Source of the DNA: Rhabdophis nuchalis
Lineage: Eukaryota > Chordata > Lepidosauria > Squamata > Natricidae
Length of the DNA: 64,000 nucleotides
Assembly (NCBI GenBank): GCA_039707465.1
Contig: CM077648.1
Span: 28,771,119-28,835,118, forward strand
Direction of reading: 5' to 3'
Position numbers and translations under genes: made by a program. Position 1 is the first letter of the stretch; the number at the start of each line of letters is the position of its first letter. This document shows, one piece after another, positions 10,030-21,513 of this stretch. The notes beneath the pieces are model-generated. The model saw nothing but the letters and a program-made list of their open reading frames with translations. It did not search any database and was not told the DNA's origin.

Positions 10030-13000
10030 TTATTAGATGTACTCTAAAGCAGACCTACTGTTACTGCGAGAGTCCCCCCTCTCGCAGGTATGGCCCGCTG
10101 TGTTATCAAGGGCACACTTTGATGAGGGACTAGTAAGTCAGGAGAAGTGGCGAAAGCGCAGGTGTAGGGTTTTTTTAGTAAAAAAGCTGTTGTCTGTTTT
10201 AGGGGGTACCAGGGAGGAGGGAGGGTTTAGACAGGTTGAGACTAGCCAGAAGGGAACGGGCCAAGCCAGCAGACGACGGAGGGAGGCGGATGGTTCCGTT
10301 AAGAGGGGGGAAACACAAGTCATTCCGGTGGAGGGCTTCTCCATCCAGAGGGTCGTGGGGAGGGGCAGGACCGAGGGGAGACAAGTTCCTTCCTCCCGGT
10401 TGGAGGCACGTAGCCGTTGGTTACAAACGGTTGGGTGCCACAACCCCCGCAGGCTAGGTGGCCAGGGAATACAGAGCCAGGGTCTGCGGCTGATGTTTTG
10501 CAACGCCAGGTCCGTTGTCAACAAAGCCCCCCTCATTAGTGACCTTGTGTCAGAGGGGGAGCCGGACCTGGTAGGAATTGCGGAGACCTGGTTGGGCCAC
10601 GAGGGAGGACATCCCCTCGTTGAAATGTGCCCACCAGGCTACCGCGCATTTCATCAGCCGCGGGCCCTAGGCAGGGGTGGTGGGGTAGCGGTCATTATTA
10701 AGGAAGGCCTTGAGCCGAGAGAGACCATTGTGCCTCAGACTTCCGGCTGTGAGTCCCTCTGCGTGAAGTGGGGCCTAGGGAGGCAGTTGGGCTTGCTGGT
10801 TGTATACCTGGCTCCCTGCTATGTAGCAGCAGCCCTGCCCGAGCTCCTGGAGGTGATCGCTACGGTGGCAGTGGAGACCCCCAGACTTATAGTCATGGGG
10901 GACTTTAACCTGCCATCGTTGGGCGAATCATCCGTGGTAGCTCGGGAGTTCATGGCTTCCATGACGGCCATGGACCTGACCCAAGTAATTCAGGGCCCCA
11001 CCCACGAGGGTGGACATACGCCGGACCTCATCTTCGTCTCGGGCCAATGGAAAAGTGATCTGGGTACAGGGGATATAGTCATCACACCCTTGTCATGGTC
11101 AGACCACTCACTTCTCCGACTCGACTTTCCGACCGCTGCTCCCCTCCGCGGGGAGGCGGAACCAGAGTCACCAATCTGGTACCGCCCCAGGCGCTTGATG
11201 GACCCGGATGGGTTCCAGACAGCGCTTGGGCCATTTCCTGTATCCCTGACCCGCGCCCCGATGGAGGACCTCACGGCCGCATGGAATAGTGCGGCCGTGG
11301 GAGCCTTAGATCGGGTCGCGCCCTTGCGGCCTCTCTTGCGGCGGCGAACCACCCTGGCTCCTTGGTTCACTGAGGAGCTGCGGGTGATGAAACGCCGCAA
11401 GAGATGCCTAGAGAGAAGATGGAGGGCTAGCCGCTCTGAATCTGACCGGACACAGGTAAGAGCCCATTTACGGACTTACATTGTGGCGCTGAGGGTGGCC
11501 AAACGTCATCATTGTGCCACTCTCATAGCATCCGCAGAAAACCGCCCTGCCGCCCTGTTTAGGGTGACCCGCTCCCTCCTTCAACAGAGGGAGCGGGAAG
11601 CCCCGCTACAGGGTAGAGCAGAGGAATTTGTGATTTTTCTGCAGGAGAAAACCGCCCAGATACAGAGTGAGCTAACCCCCATTCATGGCCCAGTGGGATG
11701 CCACGGGGGAGATCTTGTTTGGGAGGAGTTTGACTCCGTTACTTCCGAGGATATGGACAGGCTACGTGGGTGACTGCGAGCCACCACATGTTTATTGGAT
11801 CCATGCCCCTCCTGGCTTGTACTGGCATCCTGGGAGGTGACACGAGGCTGGCTCCAAGAGGTTGTCAACGCATCCTTGAGTGAGGGTTCCTTGCCTGCCT
11901 CCCTAAAAGAGGCCATGGTGAGGCCCCTCCTCAAGAAGCCCTCTTTGGACCCAGCTCTTTTGAACAACTACCGTCCAGTCTCCAACCTTCCCTTCTTGGC
12001 GAAGGTTGTTGAGAGTGTGGTGGCACAACAGTTTCCCCGTCACCTGGAGGAAGTTGACTATCTAGATCCGCGCCAGTCCGGCTTTCGGCCCGGGCATAGC
12101 ACCGAGACGGCATTGGTCGCGTTGGTAGATGATCTCTGGAGGGCCAGAGATGGGGGATGTTCCTCCATCCTGGTCCTATTAGACCTCTCGGCGGCTTTCG
12201 ATACCATCGACCATGGTATCCTATTGCATCGGCTGGGGGGGTTGGGGGTGGGAGGCACCGTTTTACGGTGGTTCTCCTCCTACCTCTCTGGCCGATCGCA
12301 ATTTGTGCGGGCAGGAGAGCAGAGGTCGACCCCGAGACCCCTCACATGCGGGGTGCCTCAGGGGTCGGTCCTCTCGCCTCTCCTGTTTAACGCATACATG
12401 AAGCCGCTGGGCGAGATCATCCGTGGTTTTGGGGTAGAGTACCACCTGTACGCTGATGACACCCAGCTGTACATATCTACCCCAAACCACCCCAACGATG
12501 CCGTAGCGGTGATGTGCCAGTGCCTGGAAGCCGTGCGGATCTGGATGGGAAGTAACGGACTTAGGCTCAACCCGACCAAGACCGAGTGGCTGTGGTTTCC
12601 GGCTGCCCGATTCAACCAGCTCTCTCCAACGCTGGCCATAGGGGGCGAACATCTTGCCCCTGTGGATGGGGCGCGCAACTTGGGTGTCCTCCTGGATACC
12701 CGGCTGTCCATGGAAGATCAAGTGACAGCCGTGGCCAGGAGGGCGTTTTACCAGGTTCGCCTGGTACGCCAGTTGCGCCCCCTATTGGATCGGGACGCCC
12801 TTCGCACAGTCACTCATGCTCTCGTGACATCCCGACTGGATTATTGCAACTCTCTCTACATGGGGCTCCCCTTGAGGTGTACCCGGAGGCTTCAGTTGGT
12901 CCAGAATGCAGCCGCGCGAGCAATTATGGGCACCTCTAGGTTTGCCCATGTAACACCGCTGTTGCGCGAGCTGCACTGGCTACCTGTCGTCTTCCGGGTG

Positions 13001-13505
13001 CGCTTCAAGGTGTTAGTTACCATCTTCAAAGCGCTCCATGGCTCGGGACCTAGCTACCTGCGGGATCGGATCCTGCCCCATACATCCTCACGGCCGATTC
13101 GCTCCCACAGAGAGGGACTTCTCCGGGTGCCGTCCACTAGACTTTGTCAGCGGGCGACGCCCAGGGGAAGGGCCTTCTCTGTGGCGGGCCCAGCCCTCTG
13201 GAATGACCTTCCCCCCGATATCAGGACAACCACGGACCTCCGCTCCTTCCGCTTAAAATTAAAGACGCACTTTTTTCGTCTGGCCGGCCTTGGGTAGTCT
13301 CTTTTTAGGTCAGGGTTTTTTAGGGGTAATTTTTAGTTTAGTTATGGGTTTTAGCGCAGGATTTATTTAATTTATTTTTAACTTTGTATTTTGTATTTGT
13401 TTGTGGTCTATTTGTATTTTTAATTGCCTGTGCCCCGCCTCGAGTCCCCTTGGGGAGAGAGAGCGGGATAGAAATTAAATTATTATTATTATTATTATTA
13501 TTAAG
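10030..13505 (+). mobile_element. L2-clade LINE, longest copy in the window
   Basis: The most complete L2 copy: coding from about 10037 through endonuclease and reverse transcriptase to 13297, a 3' UTR, and an ATT-repeat tail at about 13480-13502. The 5' boundary is uncertain, because no clear target-site duplication was found and any separate ORF1 is absent. L2 belongs to the Jockey/CR1 group; its 3' tail is where AAT microsatellites arise in this window. Confidence 0.9.
10037..13297 (+). pseudogene. L2 ORF2: endonuclease + reverse transcriptase, one nonsense codon
   Basis: One frame of about 1086 codons interrupted only by TGA at 11771-11773. The antisense copy at 39836-41964 has CGA (Arg) there, so this is a C-to-T change at a CpG. 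The first 150 residues are basic and low-similarity and may be translated 5' UTR. From about residue 151 an AP-type endonuclease begins (LMFCNARSVVNK, then ETWL, MGDFNLPS, and SDHSLLRLDFP). Downstream of the stop are the linker, the RT with its FDTIDHGIL block, GVPQGSVLSPLLFN and YADD (12449-12460), and the conserved C-terminus. Read-through would give an essentially full enzyme; as it stands the copy is inactive. Confidence 0.9.
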
Positions 13506-14412
13506 TAGGTGTCCATGATAGAAGATATTTCGTTCGATAGCTAAATACTAAGCTGCATAGGCTTTATGTTTTATCACACCTACCTTAAACTGTATTCATA
13601 AGAAACTGCAAGTCAACACAACGCTTCAGATATATTTGTGATAAACCTCTTTAGCCATAGTGAGGTTTGTTTTGCACTAGGCACACATTTTAGGTCAATG
13701 TCAGGAACAGCCCAATCAAAAGCATATAAGAGGATCCATTAAAGGATTACTAAATCAAAGGAAACATGATTGATTGATTAATTAAATTTAAAAAAACATC
13801 AAAGCTGAGTCAGTAGTTTGTCAAGCTAAAGGAATATGCACAGAGAATCCAAACAAGTTAATTTTAGAGGGAGCTAATCCAGGTACATACATGCAACATC
13901 AGAAAAAAATGATTAACAACAGAGTCATTAAGGCAGTTTGCATCATTAAGGATTATAAAATTCTATTCCACTTCCAATTCATCTGAGAACAGATTTGAGG
14001 TGAAGATTGTATGAAGTATGGTGTCAGATTATTCAGAAAAGACTCCTAGAAAACAATAAAAGCCAATGTATTAATTATTACAATTATCAACACTTCCTTT
14101 AGGCTTATACAAAGAGCGCAACCCAACCTAACACAATCTCCCTAAGAACTAAGTAATATACGGATTGGTTACAACGTATCCATCAGGATATCTCAATATT
14201 TTTAAAAGGACTTTGGTAGGAATTTTTTTTTCAAATGTGTACATTCTATTTATAGTTCAACAAGGCATGGTTAATTGTGAATGAAGAATTAACAAAACCC
14301 TGTAAGATACAAAAAGGGAAAAGAATATCCTTTGTCACCATTACTACTTAGTGTTAAGTACAAAACGTACTTACTTTAAGGCTGGAAATATTGAACAGAG
14401 GTATAAGATGTG
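13506..14412. other. no gene recognised
   Basis: About 900 bases of AT-rich sequence between the L2 tail and a long AAT array. No coding frame or repeat ends recognised. Confidence 0.5.
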
Positions 14413-14528
<116 letters not shown>

Positions 14529-14580
14529 CTTTATTGTCATTGTAAAAATTACAATGAAATTGGTTGAAATTGGTTGGATG
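14529..14580 (-). mobile_element. Rex1-like LINE 3' terminus (short fragment)
   Basis: The phrase 'tttattgtcattgt' followed by 'attacaatgaaattggtt' is repeated at 43915-43948, next to a Rex1-like coding remnant. It is the antisense of a LINE 3' end. Only about 50 bases remain. Confidence 0.6.
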
Positions 14581-14633
14581 AAAGAAGAGCTGGAGTGAAG
14601 ATTAAATGAGAAACATAAATTAAGGGCATATGA

Positions 14634-14873
14634 GCTGCAGTACCGCAGTGGTTAGAATGCAGTACTGCATTCTACTTCTGCTGATCACTGGCTGCCATCA
14701 GTTTGGCAGTTCGAGTCTCGCCGGCTCAAGGTTGACTCAATCTTCCATCCTTCCAAGGTCGGTAAAATGAGGACCCAGATTGGTGGGGTCAATATGATGA
14801 CTCTGTAAACCGCTTGGAGAGGACTGTAAAGCACTGTGAAACGGTATATAACTCTATGTACTATTGTTATTTG
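14634..14873 (+). mobile_element. tRNA-derived SINE (second copy of snake-type family)
   Basis: Same family as 8303-8546: a tRNA-like head with cgcagtggttagaatgcag, a B-box-like gcagttcgagtctcg, then 'aaaatgaggacccagattgg' and 'ctctgtaaaccgcttggag', ending in an ATTGTTATT tail. The flanking L1 fragment begins immediately after. Confidence 0.82.
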
Positions 14874-15557
14874 CTGATGACCTGGCAATAATTTTGGAAG
14901 ACCCTCTGAAAGGAATATCAATACTAATGAAAAAACTAAAGGATTTCAGGCTGCTACCTGGTTTTAATATTAATAAACAAAAGCTGAAAATATTAATAAA
15001 GAATATAAAAGTGAAAAAACAAATGTAACTAATTGGAAAATGATTTTAAGATTGACAAAAAAGTGAAATACTTGGGTATTGACATGACTAACATGAATTG
15101 TATGTCATACCACAATAATTAATATTTATGACATAGAATGAAATTAAGGACATGTAAGATGGAAAACGTTAGAAATGTACTATAACTTTTCAATTTTTTT
15201 AATTAGAAGGGGATATACTGAGATTTGGATGGTATAGTTTTCTATAATGAAATAAATGCAGATTTTAAGAATTACTGTATTAGAGGTGCCATACTGAGAA
15301 TTTGGAAGAGATATAAACGCAGACTGTATATGAAAATGCATTTAGGATTTCAGCACAAGAAGCACTTAATAGGAATAAAGGAAAATGGTTAATTTATTGA
15401 TAATATTAGAAAAGGACCATGGACAATATAAAATGAAATTAAAAGAGCAGCTGGCTGCAGAGAGATTTAGTTTGCAATGATTTTCATGTGCACAGTTAAG
15501 AGAAAGATTTAAGGTAGATAACAAGAGATTTTTCCTTTCTTTGGTGTATTTATTAAA
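14873..15557 (+). mobile_element. L1 ORF2 fragment, heavily decayed
   Basis: Translated in shifting frames this shows L1 RT sequence: an ADDLAIILEDPLKG block just after 14873 (the FADD catalytic region, compare 39563), a 'KYLGID' block near 15065, and C-domain segments such as KWLIY and LAAERFSLQ near 15390-15470. Many stops and frameshifts mark an old insertion. It ends where an antisense RTE remnant begins. Confidence 0.75.
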
Positions 15558-15699
15558 CATAATCTGGCTCTTTTTCAGGTGTATTTTTAAGCCAAATAGT
15601 TTGTGCAGCTCTTGTATGTGTCTTTGTAGCTCTTCTGTGTCTTGTCATAAGAGAATAACATCATCTGCAAATCTTAAGTGACTTAAATAGGCACCAATT

Positions 15700-16078
15700 A
15701 TTTTTATTATTTTATTATTTTAAAATCCTCTGGGGTGACCCTCACTCTGAACGGCACTTTTTTACCCTTCTTCCATTGTGAAGGAGATGTTATAGTCAGC
15801 CGCACAAACAGGCTGAAGAACAGTTTTTATCCGTAGGCCGCCAGAAATAACATCATAATAACTACATAGTAAAATGGACTTGCAGAGCTGGCACAATGTG
15901 TAACATGTTCACACTGGTGCAATAGGTACTGGGTGTTTGTAAATATGATTTATTGGGTTAGGGATTTCTTGTCTTCACTGTGAGTTGTAGTGTGTTGGGG
16001 GGGTGCACTGAAGGAGCTCAACCAATCTCATTGTACATATGCTGTGCACTGACAAATAAATAATAATTATTATTATTC
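15700..16078 (+). mobile_element. Rex1-like LINE 3' end
   Basis: The coding remnant reads HPHSERHFFTLLP then, after a frameshift, SRTNRLKNSFYP, the conserved C-terminal motif of CR1/Rex1-type LINEs. An antisense relative at 43890-44300 has LLPSGRRY...SRTNRFKDSFY. The 3' UTR ends in 'aatctcattgtacatatg', 'gcactgacaaataaataat' and an ATT tail. The clade call is moderate. Confidence 0.7.
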
Positions 16079-16545
16079 CAACTTACCCAGTCTAGTTTGT
16101 GAAATACTACTTCAAGGCAGACTGAAAAAAGGATAAGGGGATATTGTATTGCCTTCTCATATACATCGTTGTATGTTGATTTCCATTTTAAGATCATTAA
16201 AGTGGGGTTTTTTTTTCATATATCAATCATAGTTTATGTAAGCAGTGCCTATGCCTTGGTTGAGCAATGCCTTAATTATTGGTTGCTGAAATACCGAGCC
16301 TTTCCGTAGTCAGTGAAAACTATCCAGAGGCATGGTGTACTCGTGCCTTTCAATGACTTGCTGAATAACCTGAATAACCACAGCCCCAACCTGGCTGTGA
16401 TCCATTGTGCTGTAACCACTTCTGAACCCTTCCTGCTCCTTCGGCTGTGCATCAATTTAATTTCTCAATATTCTTTTTGCTATTATCCTGGTGAAAACCT
16501 TGAGAATGACTGAAAGAAGGCTTTTTGGGTGATGGTTCTTTAAAT

Positions 16546-16850
16546 CAGGGGTCCCCAACCTTTTTTGCACCAGGGACCGGTTTCATTTTAAGGAAAGTTC
16601 CGCGGACCGGCCGGCATAGAGGGGGAGTGGGGGGGAGGGGGAACAGGCGGTGCATGCACACGCGGGGGGTGAGTCAGCTCACTCGCCCCTCTAGAGCCCC
16701 CAATGGCGTGAGTAGCCGCACCTGCACCTGTGCGTGCTCTGCTCAGAGGGCTGCCCCGTTCTCCCACCTCCTCCTCTCCGGCCCTGCGGCCCGGTTCCTA
16801 TCAAGTCACGGACCGGCACCAGTCCGCGGACCGGGGGTTGGGGACCCCTG
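16546..16850. mobile_element. 305-bp GC-rich hAT MITE
   Basis: Near-perfect terminal repeats caggggtccccaacc and ggttggggacccctg, flanked by a perfect 8-bp duplication, ctttaaat (16538-16545 and 16851-16858). The subterminal 'cgcggaccgg' words recur at both ends and resemble transposase binding repeats. The body is CpG-rich and much more GC-rich than its surroundings. It sits inside the RTE remnant. The 150-codon frame across it is spurious. Confidence 0.95.
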
Positions 16851-17333
16851 CTTTAAATCATCGTGGGCCTCTTTCTTGTGTATAAGAATAACTTCAGCAT
16901 TTTCCCATGCATTGGGCATTTTTTCTTCTCTGAGGCATCTTGAGTATAGTTTTGCTAGTATATTGTATAAACTATGACTACCAGCTTTCAGCATTTCTAC
17001 TGTAACACAGTTATTTCTGGAGGCTTTGCCGTTTTTTATTGATTTTATGGTAATTGATACTTCCTCCACTAAAATATCTGGCATTTCATGGGTATTGTTA
17101 TTTTCGAGTGATCTTGATCTTTGAATAGTTCTGAATAAAAGTTTTTAATTATTTCTAACATTTCCTGTCTTGTTCTACAAAGAGAACCATCTTCACGTTT
17201 TAATGCAAAAACCTTCTTTCTTGTATTTATAAGTTTGCATTTTGCTCTATTAATCCCTTTGTTTTCTTCAATTGCTTTTTTCACAAGCTTTATGTTAAAC
17301 TAATGTGTTTCTTCTTGGATACATTTTCTTGCA

Positions 17334-17936
<603 letters not shown>

Positions 17937-18029
17937 AAGTTCAACATACTCCAGTTTATTAGTGAAGCTTCCGATATTCTTCATTGTCCATCATTTTTTT
18001 CATTTTTCATTAAATCAATAGTTTAATCA

Positions 18030-18520
18030 GAGATTATGGCTCTCTGGAGAACAACTGGATCTAGTAGTAGTAGAGCACTACATATATCTTGGCTAACAGA
18101 TCTCAATGGAAGGTGATACAATAAAGGAAATTGAAAGACATGTTAAACATGTTTGGCAGGCATTTGGCAAACTAAGCATACTTTTCAACAACAACCTCCC
18201 CCTATGCCTGAAGAGAAAAGTTTTCAATCAGTGTGTGCTAGTTTCTCTAACATGCCAGTGTGTGCTAGTTTCTCATTCATGCCAATGAAACACGAACACT
18301 AACCTCACAATTGATACAAAAGCTATGAGTGGTGCAAGGAGTCATGGATAGATACATGCTTGGCATTATGAGACAAGATAGAAAGACCTGCACATGGATT
18401 AGAGAACAAGCAAAAATATATGACATCACCAAGAGAGTACAAGAATTGAGATGGAAATGGGCTGGCCACATAGGAAGAAGAACTGATGGCAGGTGGACCA
18501 CGGCACCTAGTAAGTAGAAC
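18030..18520 (+). mobile_element. RTE-clade LINE C-terminal remnant
   Basis: Conceptual translation shows the RTE C-terminal region: a LPLCLKRKVFNQCVL block (about 18200-18235), MDRYMLGIMRQDRKTCTWIREQAKIYDI (18340-18430) and WKWAGHIGRRTDGRWT (18452-18500). These are diagnostic of RTE/Bov-B-like ORF2 proteins. Stops and a small local duplication (the 'tgtgtgctagtttctc' phrase twice near 18230-18275) break the frame. It lies opposite in orientation to the RTE pieces at 15558-17295, so it is a separate insertion or an inverted part. Confidence 0.8.
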
Positions 18521-19696
18521 TGCTCTATGATGCTTCTTGTCAAAAAGCTAGTAAATTTATTGATTAGAGAGAGCTGCCTGCAGTCTGTTTTAAAAGTGAG
18601 CTCTCTGATCCATGTTCCTTTGTTGACTCTTGCATGTTGTTTGTGTGAATCCTGTTTGTGCAAGAAACCTTCAACTTCTGACTTATAGACTAGCTGACAA
18701 TCCTGACTCAACTCTTGGAACCTTGTACTGAATCTGGACTATTCTTCTGCATGCACCTAGTAAAAGCAAACCACTCAGATAACGGTCTGTCAAAATTCTG
18801 CTTTTATTTGTTGTCTCCTCTTGTAAACCACTAATTGTGGTTGCATACCATAGCAATTATATATATTTGAAACCAAAAGCAGGACAATATCAATGTATTG
18901 GTACTGGTAATAATCTTATGGTAGTAAAAAGGAGGTCTAGAGTATAAGATCTCCAGTTTCTAACCCAGCATCTTAACAAGGCATACCCTACCAAAAAAGT
19001 CTCTAATGTCACAACATTAGCAACAGTATTTTATTTTTTTAAAGTTTGTCACATTTATATGACTGCCTGTCCCTCACAGTGATTCTCTGTGGCATACATT
19101 AATACCAACTATTTCCTCATCTTGGAAAGTAGGATGGTCCAGAGGACAGAGACCACGGCAGAAAAGTCTCATGTTTTCTTCTATTGACAGAAAGCAATCT
19201 TATTGATGGACAGAATTCGGATTCCCTTCATCTAATTTCTTTTCAAATTTGTTATCTTATCTTCTTAAGATAAGAAGAACTAAATTGATTAAATAAAGCA
19301 AAGGAAAATATAGAACTATTTTAAATATTTATTTAGATAACACAGTAAAGCCATTATGTAAGGTTAGATGAAAGTCACATTTGGTCTCCCCAACAGATAT
19401 TCACTGAAAGTAATATGGGTCTTAATTATTTGCTCGAAAATATCTACTTAGGAAGCATTCTTTTATGGCTATGCAACATTCTGTTTCTGTTTCCAGAATA
19501 CATTTTGGAATGTGCAATGCCATGAACCGAATACTTCTATCTATACTTCTATCTATACGTCTTTAAAATATCCTTTTTTCTCCCTAGGATTGGTGGGCAG
19601 TCACAAAAACTCAGAAGAATGAAATGATATGCTAAAGTGATTAATTTTCATATTTCAGGACTTTTCAAAGTATCTTTTTATTGCAATGTAATATTA
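18521..19696. other. no gene recognised; possible old LINE tail
   Basis: No coding frame of note. Around 19024-19110 a 'gtcacatttatatgactgcc' phrase resembles an old antisense LINE 3' end. The remainder shows no recognisable feature. Confidence 0.45.
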
Positions 19697-19790
19697 TGCC
19701 AAATGTGTCCCTCTAGTTTTGAAACAATTGTTCTGTGGTTGCAATTCTATACCCACTTCCTGTGATCTACATAAATAAAAATGTAACAAT
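19697..19790 (+). repeat. direct repeat flanking the GC-rich mosaic (left copy)
   Basis: About 70 bases starting atgccaaatgtgtccctcta and ending ...cacttcctgtg recur at 21514-21583 with few differences. Weaker similarity continues about 20 bases further. The pair brackets the 1.7 kb Helitron-like mosaic. It is too long for an ordinary target-site duplication. Confidence 0.8.
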
Positions 19791-20640
19791 AGTTTGTTCA
19801 AAACCGCTAATCTCAGAAAGTACTGCACTGATCGTTTCCAAATTTTCACACAACGTTACCTACAAATACAGTACTAATGATATGCATATAAAGTGTAGAT
19901 GTCACACCTGTGCCAGGTACATGCCACGCAAATGTAAAAGTGTGGCTCTTCTGCTTGTTTCCCTCACTCCCTCACTCGCGCCCCCTCCCTTTCATGGCTC
20001 CTCCCACCCGGCCACTTCTTCTGCTGCATCACGTGCACATGGAGTGGTCTGCACCACCACCCCTCCCCCGCGCTTCTACGTCAGCGGTGCAATGGTCGCC
20101 TGCTATGGTTGCCATTGAAAGAGTGGTGGATGTAACTTCTCGCGCATACCGAGAAAAGAGGCAGTCGCAAAAACGCTGTTCCAAAAAGGACGGGGGGAGG
20201 CAGAGGTGGAGCGGAGCCTCCCGCTGCGTTGCGTGACACCACCAGGCTTTTAATGTTTACATTTGAGGTGTGTGGCCCACAGTGCCACCCCTCCCCCATG
20301 GTCCTTCGTCCTTGCCTCAGCGGCCACCCCCTCCTCAGCAGCCTCCCCCTCTGCCTTCCTGCCGTTCCCATCCTCCCGGCAGCCGTTGCGCCTCCCCTCG
20401 TGCCTTCAGGGCCACACCGCCTGCCACTGCCATCACAACGAGCCATAAGAAGAGGGCTCATAAGGAGCCACCAGTGCCGCCTCTGCTCGGCCTAGAGCAC
20501 CCACCACGACGACGGCCCTAACCCATGCCCAGACGGGGAGCAAGACTGCCACCACCACCCTCCTCCTCCTTGCCAAGGCTGCCAGTGGCAGCACCACAGG
20601 ACACTTGGCCCACAGAGGGGCAGCTGCCACCACCCTGGCC

Positions 20641-20691
20641 ATGGAGGAGGTGGTGGTCGAGGTGCGCAGCTCCAACTGGGCCTTCTACAAG
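20641..20691 (+). pseudogene. FMR1/FXR-family exon 1-like fragment with splice donor
   Basis: ATG at 20641 opens 17 codons reading MEEVVVEVRSSNWAFYK, followed at once by gtgatg, a plausible splice donor after AAG. As I recall, exon 1 of vertebrate FMR1 encodes exactly 17 residues ending GAFYK at an exon boundary, and 14 of 17 residues agree. FMR1-family proteins are RNA-binding translational regulators, and this segment starts the first Tudor-like domain. Two glycines normally invariant in the family are Ser and Trp here, and no further exons follow. A captured, decaying copy is therefore likelier than a live gene. The upstream base context (ggccATGG) is a good start site. A chance match is unlikely but not excluded without a search. 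Confidence 0.6.
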
Positions 20692-20954
20692 GTGATGCCG
20701 ATGGGGTGGGTGGGTGGGCTGGCTAGGCCCCAGAGGGTGCTGTGAAGGGGGGGAGGTCATCCCTTCACCTGAGCCCCTCTGTCCATCCTGTCCCGAAAAG
20801 TGCCCTCACCTGACCAGAGCCAACTGCCTGGAAGTCAAAAGTTGCGCCTTTTCGAGCCAGCCCTTCCTTTCTTTTGGATGATGGGGGAGGGGAGGGAGGA
20901 CCTGATGGTCGCTGGGAGGGAGGGATGGGGCCTGGAGGAGGTTGACTGGGGGAG

Positions 20955-21268
20955 GGGGAGGTAGGTAGGTAGAGGGATAAAGAGAGAGGGAGAAATACAG
21001 TAGGTAGGTAGTGGGATAGACGAGAGGGAGGAATATAGTAGGTAGTTAGGTACAACGGTAGAGGGATAGAGAGAGAGAGAAATACAGTAGGTAGGTAGGT
21101 AGAGGGATAGAGATAGAAAGGGAGAAATACAGTAGGTAGATAGATAGGTAGAGGGATAGAGAGGTGAAGGAGAAATACAGTAGGTAGGTAGGTAGGTAGG
21201 TAGGTAGGTAGGTAGGTAGGTAGGTAGGTAGGTGGAGAGAGGGAGAAATACAGTAGGTAGGTAGGTAG
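20955..21268 (+). repeat. GGTA (TAGG) microsatellite cluster
   Basis: Interrupted arrays of GGTA alternate with 'gagggatagagagag' and 'gagaaatacagta' units, forming an irregular higher-order repeat of roughly 60 bases. The longest pure run is at 21181-21231. The Pro/Tyr/Leu-rich minus-strand frame is an artefact. Confidence 0.93.
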
Positions 21269-21317
21269 GGGGTTATATGATGGTTGTGTGTACGTGTTTG
21301 TGTGTGCAGGTGTAATT

Positions 21318-21412
21318 ACATGTGAGATAGTTGTAATCCTGTGGCCTAGTAGCAATTACAACTGCCTCACATGTAATACTTCCCAGGTTCGAATCCCAGT
21401 AAGGGCATGGCT
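21318..21412 (+). repeat. tRNA-like module with strong inverted repeat
   Basis: An A-box-like tggcctagtagc (about 21340) and a perfect B-box core, ggttcgaatcc (about 21387-21397), are spaced as in a tRNA or tRNA-derived SINE head. The left flank and the A-B spacer form an inverted repeat: arms of about 23 bases with two mismatches (attacatgtgag...ttgtaat against attacaactg...catgtaat), loop about 17. There is no complete acceptor stem, so it is not a tRNA gene; a SINE head is the best reading. Confidence 0.6.
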
Positions 21413-21513
21413 AGTTGATGAGAGCTAACTAGCTTGACATAGATCTATACTAATCTCCCTTTATTTATTTATCAGCACAAACGTAAACAAACAAACACAC
21501 ACACACACACAAA

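Larger units (their letters stand above)
15558..17295 (-). mobile_element. RTE-clade LINE remnant, antisense, split by Rex1-like and hAT insertions
   Basis: On the minus strand, conceptual translation gives ordered pieces of an RTE-type RT: a leader (17284 to 17069), a SIKNGKA...VEMLKAG block and a NAWENAEVILIHKK block (17084 to 16860), then after the hAT MITE a decayed 'yrpisLLS...aFVDyeKAF' region (about 16535-16270). The catalytic-site region LRFADDVILL lies near 15690-15640. Between these sit the Rex1-like piece at 15700-16078 and the MITE at 16546-16850. All frames are broken. Confidence 0.75.
19766..21510 (+). mobile_element. Helitron-like GC-rich mosaic
   Basis: The left part begins tctacataaat and runs through a block with 'caaaaccgctaatctcag', 'actgcactgatcg' and 'aaattttcacacaacgtt', phrases I associate with the 5' region of animal Helitrons. 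A second tctatactaatctccc, another Helitron-type start, occurs at 21446. The interior is GC-rich, contains an FMR1/FXR-like exon, a GGTA array and a tRNA-like module, and carries no Rep/helicase frame. Ends are uncertain: no hairpin plus CTRR terminus was fixed. I infer a non-autonomous Helitron or a chain of them. Confidence 0.5.

Noticed and set aside
10138..13256. Many 60-150 codon antisense or out-of-frame ORFs within the L2 copies
   Set aside because: Shadows of the GC-rich L2 coding frame; the same shadows recur in every L2 copy, as expected from shared sequence.
20641..20691. Reading the FMR1/FXR-like exon as the live gene's first exon
   Set aside because: Two invariant glycines are changed and no further exon is visible in the next 43 kb; a first intron that long is possible but the Helitron-like setting favours capture.
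20081..20760. Overlapping Pro/Ala/Arg-rich frames in the GC-rich mosaic as host exons
   Set aside because: Low complexity and present in several frames and both strands; only the 17-codon FMR1/FXR-like piece has specific support.
21181..21231. CRISPR-like or satellite array
   Set aside because: Simple GGTA tandem repeat without spacers; the genome is vertebrate.
21318..21412. A functional tRNA gene
   Set aside because: B box is perfect but acceptor and anticodon stems do not fold into a cloverleaf.
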